Below, one piece after another: positions 59,401 to 64,000 of a stretch of DNA of 64,000 nt. Origin of the DNA: Streptomyces griseorubiginosus. Lineage in GTDB: Bacteria > Actinomycetota > Actinomycetes > Streptomycetales > Streptomycetaceae. The notes beneath the pieces were generated by a model, which was not told the DNA's origin, did not search any database, and saw only the letters and a list, made by a program, of their open reading frames with translations. Positions within the stretch are counted from its first letter, which is position 1. Every line of letters begins with the position of its first letter. A program made the position numbers and the translations under genes. The stretch covers positions 671,413 through 735,412 of the forward strand of contig NZ_KQ948735.1 in the NCBI RefSeq assembly GCF_001514195.1, read 5' to 3'.

Positions 59401-59798
59401 TGGAGAGTGCGGCGACCGCCGACCGCACGTGCAGAAAGCACGAGGCGGTGCGGCATGCTCTCAAGGCCGCCCTGCTCTGGGAGGACCTGCAGCCGACCGA
59501 CTCCCCGGTCGTCGACGTCAGCCGGATCGCAGACGACGGCCACTTCCTCTACGAGGTTCTCGGTGCTGGCCGCTCCACCTACGCTGACCTCCGCGCGGGA
59601 GCCACCCGCCTCCTGGAGATCAACCACACCCTGCCCGCTCCTGCCGACCGCCTCTACCTGGTGCTCTCCGAACCGCCCGCTGAGGACTGGTCGGCCGACA
59701 CCGTGTTCGGTGTCTTCGGGGTTCAGGTCCTGTGGCGCACCCCCGACAGTTGGGGCGGCCACGAAGCGGAAACCGCCCTGGGCTCTGGAGAGGCGTAA
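56421..59798 (+). CDS. large HelD-like superfamily 1 helicase
   Basis: 1125 residues from ATG 56421 with AAGGGGAGGGG directly before it. HelD/UvrD features: N-terminal EQKAVDRAYDCYAARLAE coil, Walker A IQGGPGTGKSAVGLHR (~240-255), motif II VVDEAQDLTPMQ (~514-525), ILGDLAQATGP, SYRVPAEIM, AAQAKGMEYDHVLVVEP and YVALTRSTQSL (~714-724). HelD proteins (~700-750 residues) recycle RNA polymerase or act on DNA; here ~400 extra C-terminal residues of unknown fold follow. It starts 92 bases after the small protein gene and is probably the third gene of the operon. Confidence 0.85.
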   Translation: MYMGTNTRNEIIAMEQKAVDRAYDCYAARLAEMTAGSVAMASASGKDSVANRIVAEELAAAYDGLGNESLVISHIDVQDEHRPWYVGRRGVSDPATSDRVVLLWTSLLAKKWFEALPDAPGEVLLRRRLRCVQRDVKDYFDEITATAPAPQPRPAVDGAQREPQPAEPATVTQKEGAPSSPVPTPADIARVQRQKPLQPDDFLLRELQRSRRGSMRDIVETIRRDQMALVTGSPSDILVIQGGPGTGKSAVGLHRVTWLVNNEHFKAQDILVIGPHQRFLDYVSQVLPTLGTRNVNAVQVTRLWDGEILGTDTPTARMVKSHEGMAAVLRRRVEIECRPEAVDEFTTTPTYEGAKPEFTVTVGSTTLRIPRSEVIALLENVRQGDGSYRERRDRFRGLLVDRLLRELVAVAPRRSRDDTIRRDLERNRQVERLIERVWPSPGAREALRTLYDSEDLLRTCAEGILDASEQAAVRRPRADTADADPWTLDDRVCLEELRYLITGETPQRYGHIVVDEAQDLTPMQARSLRRRSAAQGSMTILGDLAQATGPQAYADWDRLGTLLSDHGDWRVAELNTSYRVPAEIMEFVAPLARTVAPALPYPQAVRAAGEDAVRTAATEPWKLLDDTVAEAIRLIGTSDGQTLRSVAVIVPDDSGWLDEISRQLVLAEGITEQGREAVSVLAAAQAKGMEYDHVLVVEPATIADRGPAGLRQLYVALTRSTQSLTVLHTSPLPEALTSTDGGGTERAPAEGEPGIADGEIPEIGTDVRVRVTGRAPGGRYKAEALSPRIDIPLVLTVRHGSVPPRPGDELDCWVFAHETNHCLLTADQRGRQPISPRMAERYLAALSVLDELTNGDGTVPENARDRLSELKGMANRVLRRDQADWVDVRRVLGSPDKHRLSLLRDLAAQANRMLKDGDPDLSRLQPDLARAGWAQALHEAREALQQRVATGETETNDAPAPAEQHSEQKESEPVTSVEDLPATLAPAQGLLHSLESAATADRTCRKHEAVRHALKAALLWEDLQPTDSPVVDVSRIADDGHFLYEVLGAGRSTYADLRAGATRLLEINHTLPAPADRLYLVLSEPPAEDWSADTVFGVFGVQVLWRTPDSWGGHEAETALGSGEA

Positions 59799-60342
59799 CC
59801 CCTCTCGGTGGAAGCGCGGTTCTTCCGTGCTTGCTCGTGCGCTCCTGGGTGCCTGGAGCGGAGCCAGAGCCCGATGGCCCGTAGAAGACCAGGCCGGAGT
59901 CCGCGCAGGAGGATGCTTATCCGCTGGAGAGAATTCGTGGATCGACTCTCCGTCCGCTCACGCAAACGGCCCCGGACAAGGAGTCCGAGGCCGAGCGGAG
60001 GCCTCCCTAGGGGAGAAGTCCCAGGTCGGAGCGAGCTTCCTTGGCGCTGGGGTGCTGGTGAGCACGCTGCAGTGGCGTTGCCGCTCACCAAGACATCCGT
60101 TTGCAGCCCCGGAGGCCCCGTGTCTCCTTAGAGGAGATCGGGGAACGCGCGGAGCCCATGAACGTGGCGCTGGAGTTTGCCTCTGGGACGCGGACATGGT
60201 CACGGTGGATCGACGATTTCCGCATCATGAGCCCGATGACCGATCACCCCGCATTCCGGCTACGACCGGACGATATTTGGTCTGCTATAACGACTTGGTC
60301 CTCGATTGAGTTTTGGGCGTGCTGGCCTGGCGGGTCGGCTGG
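59799..60342. other. gene-free gap with a probable terminator
   Basis: No credible gene. The stem CGGCCCCGGAC / GTCCGAGGCCG (59967-59993, one mismatch, 5-base loop) is a likely terminator for the helicase operon. Further right, short open readings (for example 60159-60349) lack coding character and abut the insertion sequence. Confidence 0.5.
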
Positions 60343-61378
60343 TGGTTGATCAGCAGGCAGCCTGCCGGGCGAGCACGAGCTCTGTGCTCGGCTTGCAGTG
60401 GGTCGGTCGGCGAGCCGAATGGTCCGAAACCAGTGAAGCGATCCCATGGTGGGTCGCGGCATAGTCCTCGCGTGGGCCGGTGTAGCGCTGGAGCGGGCGC
60501 CACTGCCGCAATTCGGCGTTGGCGTGTTCGACGCAGATCCGCTGCGAGGACTGCCGTCGGCGCATCTCCCGCCAGGCGTACTGCTCGCTGAGCGGCGCGT
60601 CGTCCTTCGGCTTCTTCGGAGGGGCGCTGATCTGGTCAGGGAACTCGTTGGCCAGCCCCCGGTAGCCCTCGTCGACCTCGGCCGTCACCTTCGGGCGGAG
60701 CCGGAACTGCTCGGCGATACCCTCGGTGCGCATCGCGGTCTGGTCGTGCATGCGGCCCGGGCGGTCCGCACCCGACCACAGCAGACGGCCCTGGCCGTCG
60801 CTGATGGTGGTGGTCTTGATGGTGTTCTGCTTCTTCTTGCCAGAGATGAAGGCCCGCCGTCCGGGCCTGCCTGCCTTCGGGTGGCGAACCTGGGTCTCGG
60901 CGCCATCGATCCGCAACCGGATCCCCGCGGCCTCTGCGTAGGCGAACACGTCCGCCAGGGTCCGAAGCCGCGCGCCGGAGTGGTGGTCGGGGACTGTGAA
61001 GCCACGCATGGCCAGCAACGGGCGGGTCTCCCCGATGGCGCGGGAGATCGTGGAGCGGGCGATGCCGTACAGCGCGGCGTGCGGGAGCCCGGTGCGTAGG
61101 TGGACCAGGGTGACGAGCAGGCGGTCGGTGAAGACCAGGTTGTGCTTCGGGCCGGCACCGGCCTCCCGCTGCCGCTCGGCACCGCGCCGCTCACGAAGCT
61201 CCGACTCGCACCGTACGAGCCACAGATCGGCCAACTCTTCGATCAAATCGCCGAGATGCGCACGCGAGACGCCGCAGAAGGCAGGATGGGTCAAGGCCGC
61301 ACGGGCCCACTTCTTGGTCACACTCGAAGAACCCGTGCGGCCACCGCCACGTCACGGCTGCCTGTCGATGATCGATGG
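60343..61378 (-). mobile_element. IS5-family insertion sequence
   Basis: Transposase gene plus imperfect terminal inverted repeats: GATCAGCAGGCAGCC at the left (60348-60362) against GATCATCGACAGGCAGCC read inward from the right (about 61352-61375). The exact ends and target duplication could not be fixed. Confidence 0.5.
60350..61321 (-). CDS. IS5-family (DDE) transposase
   Basis: 323 residues, GTG start. N-terminal HTH region (FTDRLLVTLVHLRTGLPHAA, STISRAIGETRPLL), then DDE catalytic domain: IRLRIDGAETQV (first Asp), RPGRMHDQTA, VDEGYRGLANEF (second Asp region), and CVEHANAELRQWRPL (final Glu). DDE_Tnp_4/HARBI1-like. Intact reading frame, so possibly active. It lies between the helicase operon and the acetyltransferase. 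Confidence 0.9.
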   Translation of the reverse strand: MTKKWARAALTHPAFCGVSRAHLGDLIEELADLWLVRCESELRERRGAERQREAGAGPKHNLVFTDRLLVTLVHLRTGLPHAALYGIARSTISRAIGETRPLLAMRGFTVPDHHSGARLRTLADVFAYAEAAGIRLRIDGAETQVRHPKAGRPGRRAFISGKKKQNTIKTTTISDGQGRLLWSGADRPGRMHDQTAMRTEGIAEQFRLRPKVTAEVDEGYRGLANEFPDQISAPPKKPKDDAPLSEQYAWREMRRRQSSQRICVEHANAELRQWRPLQRYTGPREDYAATHHGIASLVSDHSARRPTHCKPSTELVLARQAAC

Positions 61379-61457
61379 GTGTGGCTCTTCTGCGGGAACT
61401 GTCCGAGCTGGGAACTTTCCTGCAGAAGAGCAAACGCAGCCGACGAAGCACCGAGCA

Positions 61458-61988
61458 TCAGGGCCTCAGCAGTCCGCCCACCCACCAGTCGTGCGGCTTG
61501 CCATCGTTGGCGATGCCGCGATTGCGCAGTGTCCCTTCGACGGTGAAGCCGAGTTTCTCAGCGACGGCACGCGAGCCGGTGTTCCCGGCCATGGCCCACC
61601 ACTCGATGCGGTGCACGTCGAGCGTGGCCCAGCCCCAGTCGCACAGGGACCGAGCGGCCTCCGCCGAGTACCCGCGTCCGCGCTGCTCCTTGACCGCCCA
61701 GTAACCGAGCTCCCAGACGCCACGGCTGATGAGGGTCAGGCAGTACGAGCCGACCAGGGCGCCGGTGTCCTTGCGGAACGCGCCGAGCGTGTAGTCCCTG
61801 TCCTCGGCCCACTGAGCAGGCAGCTTCTCGCCGACGAGCTTCTCCGCGTCCGCACGCCGGTACGGCACCGGCACCGGGGTGTAGAACTGGATGTCTTCGT
61901 CCTGGCAGGCTTCGTACACTGCATCCACGTCGGCAGGTGTGAAGGCCCGCAGCACCAGACGGTCCGTCTCAAGAGTCACTGGATCCAT
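61458..61988 (-). CDS. GNAT-family acetyltransferase (RimJ/RimL-like)
   Basis: 176 residues from ATG 61988 (MDPVTLETDRLVLRAFTPAD), the usual family opening; the longer open frame upstream lacks similarity. Acetyl-CoA binding motif A is seen in YWAVKEQRGRGYSAEAARSL, and NTGSRAVAEKLGFTVEGTLR is the motif B region. Acetylates an amine, perhaps a ribosomal-protein or antibiotic amino group; substrate unknown. Confidence 0.9.
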   Translation of the reverse strand: MDPVTLETDRLVLRAFTPADVDAVYEACQDEDIQFYTPVPVPYRRADAEKLVGEKLPAQWAEDRDYTLGAFRKDTGALVGSYCLTLISRGVWELGYWAVKEQRGRGYSAEAARSLCDWGWATLDVHRIEWWAMAGNTGSRAVAEKLGFTVEGTLRNRGIANDGKPHDWWVGGLLRP

Positions 61989-62189
61989 CGCGGCAGTATG
62001 GCCACCGTCAACAAGCGGCGACCAGCGAATATCCCGACCGAACACCGCCCATCGACACCCCAGATCAGCTGCCCCCGAGACGGAGCTACACCCACCATCA
62101 ATCGCGGACCGAGCCGTAATTGTCCGCATCCGTCGCCTCGTCAGTGCCCGCTCCTGGTCGGACTTGGATCAGGAGCGGTGTTCGTGCCC

Positions 62190-64000
62190 TCACGCTGTTC
62201 CCCGCTCCTCCCAGCGGTCTCGGAACCACGTCAGAGTCCCGGCGAGCCGTTCCCGGTTGTGCTCCTGCTCCAGCACTGACAGACGGACGTTGGGGCGCAG
62301 GTCCAGCTTGCCCTCCGGGATGTCCACGCCCTCCAATTCGTTGAGGCGGGTGAGGAGTTCGGTGCGCAGCGCTCGGTCCGTGAACGGTTCCCGTGCGGCC
62401 ATGTACTGGAAGACAACCTCCGCCGTGCCGCCCCGCCCGCCGCCCGGGTAGAGCGTCATCGGCCAGATACCGCGGCCCGGTGCGCCCGCCTCCCCGAGCA
62501 TGAGGAACGCGCTCGTCGTGACCTGGCCCGCCCCGTGTCCGATCCAGCCTCCGAGCTTCTCCCAGTGGGCGAAGAGCGCGCGGACCGCCTCGACTGTCTC
62601 GGGGGAGTCGTCTGCCGCGAGCTGGCGGAAGAACCGGTCGGCGCGAGTCTCCTCGCCCTGGCTGCCGCCCGGTGGCCGCTGTGCGGGGACCTGGCCCTCT
62701 GTCCGGTCGTCGTCCTCGGCGACCAGCAGCGCGAGGTCGTCGGCGGTGAGGCGCTGAACCGGATCGGCGGAACCGGCCACCGTGAAACGGACGCCGTCGG
62801 TGGTCAGCCGGGAACGGACATCCCCGCCCTCGTCCTCGGACGGCCAGCGGAATCCCTCGGAGACCCTGCCCTCGGAGGTGAGCACTCGGTGCGCGTTGGC
62901 CACCCCTGGTGTTCCCGCGAGGTGGTTGCCCACGGCCTGGGCTCCCGAGCCGAGGAACGCGGCGAGGTCGCCGTACGACGTCCATGTGCCGTGGGGGAGT
63001 GCCGCGAGCACCTGGTGCGCCAGATGCCAGTCCCGACTGCGCTCCGCACGGCCGACTCCGCGCAGCGGGGCCGGCCACAACGCGACGGCACGGTCCGCGA
63101 GTTCGTCGGCGCGGGCGAGGATCTCCTTCGCGCCCCACCGCTCTGTGGCGGCGATGCGGCGGTTCATCTCCAGGTGGCTGCCTTGGAGAAGGCCCTGTTT
63201 GCGCTCGAAGGGGTGGTTCGACAGCTCCGAGTTGACGGCGGTGAGCGTCAGGTTGCCGAGGGTGTGCTGCAACCGAGCGTGCAGGTCCTCCGCCCGCTCC
63301 CCGTCGGCGACATCCTCGCTCAGCATCCGGAGCCAATCGTCACCGGGCGACTGCGGCATGACGTGCTCGATGGTGAGCTGCGCGGCGGCGAAGTCCACCG
63401 GTTCCGGATGCTCGTAGCTCTCCTCCAGTCGCCGTAGCACCATCTTGCGCTGCTGTGGGCGTCCGAACTGGTAGAAGGGGGCCTTCCGGATCTTGTCGCG
63501 CAGCTCGTCGTCGGACGGCCAGAACCGGTTGTCGGCGGAGAGCAGTTGGTGCAGGCCGTCCGCGACCGGCACGTCGAGAGGGAGCTGCCCGGGCACGGCC
63601 TGGAAGATCCGGCTGAGGCTGTTGGGCGGCACTCGGCAGATCATCCGGCGTACCAGGAAGCTCTCGATGTACGACATGGCGCGGGCCGTGTCCGACGAGT
63701 CGAGGGCCCCCCGCTCACGTCGGTCGAGCAGCAACATCAGTGCGGGATAGGTGACCTGGGCCTGCCAGACGTTCATGCGGTGCAAATGGGCGCGGACGGA
63801 TGTGTCCGGCTCCTCCTCGGGGTGCAGCAGGCGGCGGAAGAGAGCAGCACTGCGGTGCAACTCCCTGATGTAGCCCTCGATGTCCTCCTCGGTCGCCTTG
63901 CCACGCTCGAAGCGGTGCTGCTGCGCTGCGTAGAGGTCCTGACGGCGCACCCGGTCGTCACCGTCGAGGACCAGTTGCAGCCACATGAGCTGTTCCAGCT
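62190..64000 (-). CDS. GmrSD-like DUF262/DUF1524 protein with alkyltransferase-like domain (5' partial)
   Basis: At least 603 residues; the N-terminal DUF262 domain lies beyond the window. DUF1524 nuclease with the HxxP motif in TIEHVMPQSPGDDW, then TLGNLTLTAVNSELSN. About residues 320-390 of the visible part form an MGMT/ATL-like domain: GTWTSYGDLAAFLGSG (the helix-turn-helix) and NAHRVLTSEGRVSEGF, where the reactive PCHR cysteine is replaced (NAHR). A further domain with LGGWIGHG and DIPEGKLDLRPNVRLSVLE ends the protein. GmrSD enzymes cut glucosylated hydroxymethylcytosine DNA; the ATL domain suggests base-lesion or modified-base reading. Confidence 0.8.
   Translation of the reverse strand, partial: LEQLMWLQLVLDGDDRVRRQDLYAAQQHRFERGKATEEDIEGYIRELHRSAALFRRLLHPEEEPDTSVRAHLHRMNVWQAQVTYPALMLLLDRRERGALDSSDTARAMSYIESFLVRRMICRVPPNSLSRIFQAVPGQLPLDVPVADGLHQLLSADNRFWPSDDELRDKIRKAPFYQFGRPQQRKMVLRRLEESYEHPEPVDFAAAQLTIEHVMPQSPGDDWLRMLSEDVADGERAEDLHARLQHTLGNLTLTAVNSELSNHPFERKQGLLQGSHLEMNRRIAATERWGAKEILARADELADRAVALWPAPLRGVGRAERSRDWHLAHQVLAALPHGTWTSYGDLAAFLGSGAQAVGNHLAGTPGVANAHRVLTSEGRVSEGFRWPSEDEGGDVRSRLTTDGVRFTVAGSADPVQRLTADDLALLVAEDDDRTEGQVPAQRPPGGSQGEETRADRFFRQLAADDSPETVEAVRALFAHWEKLGGWIGHGAGQVTTSAFLMLGEAGAPGRGIWPMTLYPGGGRGGTAEVVFQYMAAREPFTDRALRTELLTRLNELEGVDIPEGKLDLRPNVRLSVLEQEHNRERLAGTLTWFRDRWEERGTA

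Noticed and set aside
53495..59798. Gabija (GajA-GajB)
   Set aside because: The ATPase lacks a TOPRIM domain and the helicase is HelD-like and more than twice the size of GajB; an extra gene is present.
59407..60349. Possible extra genes after the helicase
   Set aside because: They are mainly frame shadows of the helicase end followed by sequence without coding character.
30107..64000. Prophage or conjugative element
   Set aside because: No integrase, capsid, portal, terminase, FtsK-like transfer or replication genes were found.

Overview
The window is very GC-rich with strongly GC-biased third codon positions, frequent GTG/TTG starts, a SigE-type sigma factor, F420-type oxidoreductase, mycothiol-era actinobacterial gene content and a class A RNase P RNA whose sequence is typical of Streptomyces. 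It is best read as a Streptomyces (or very close relative) chromosome segment: roughly the first 30 kb is ordinary chromosomal housekeeping/accessory metabolism and the last 34 kb is a dense defence (anti-phage / anti-plasmid) region.

Left half (1-29.8 kb). A glycosyltransferase / methyltransferase / prenyltransferase-like operon opens the window, followed by an F420-type oxidoreductase, two membrane proteins, a peptidoglycan amidase, a second methyltransferase, two MFS exporters facing away from each other, a SigE-family sigma factor with a translationally coupled membrane partner, and a NarL-type two-component system. A MaoC hydratase / zinc alcohol dehydrogenase / SDR operon looks like a dissected steroid/acyl-CoA side-chain oxidation unit and carries a KstR-like palindrome; a second copy of that palindrome type lies at the extreme left edge. 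Next come a repeat-rich protein, the Nif3 / zinc-ribbon / RNase H-phosphatase cluster, KDPG aldolase, YaaA, an RNB ribonuclease, a Uma2 protein, an AraC regulator and an EamA transporter whose 3' end runs into rnpB. A striking feature of this half is the number of unrelated short tandem repeats (minisatellites) in the gaps between genes.

Right half (30-64 kb). The 3' end of rnpB is duplicated about 4.9 kb downstream; the duplication brackets a cassette of a hypothetical gene, a T5orf172 GIY-YIG protein and an McrB-McrC pair, suggesting rnpB served as an integration site. A single-polypeptide restriction-modification enzyme (type ISP/IIG-like) follows and ends beside a fragment resembling the 3' half of tRNA-Arg(CCU), a second candidate attachment scar. 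Then come a Uma2 protein, a Ser/Thr kinase with TPR-like tail plus two small genes and a divergent GntR regulator, and a complete type I restriction-modification operon (hsdM-hsdS-hsdR) preceded by an HTH-methylase-specificity fusion and trailed by an uncharacterised gene.

Divergent from that methylase is a three-gene unit: an SMC/Rad50-like ATPase with a CxxC hook motif, a small Cys/His protein with an RX6H (HEPN-like) motif, and a very large HelD-like superfamily-1 helicase. I do not recognise this combination as a described system and regard it as the best candidate for a novel defence module. An IS5-family transposase, a GNAT acetyltransferase and the C-terminal part of a GmrSD-like (DUF262/DUF1524) protein carrying an alkyltransferase-like domain close the window; the last gene continues beyond base 64000.
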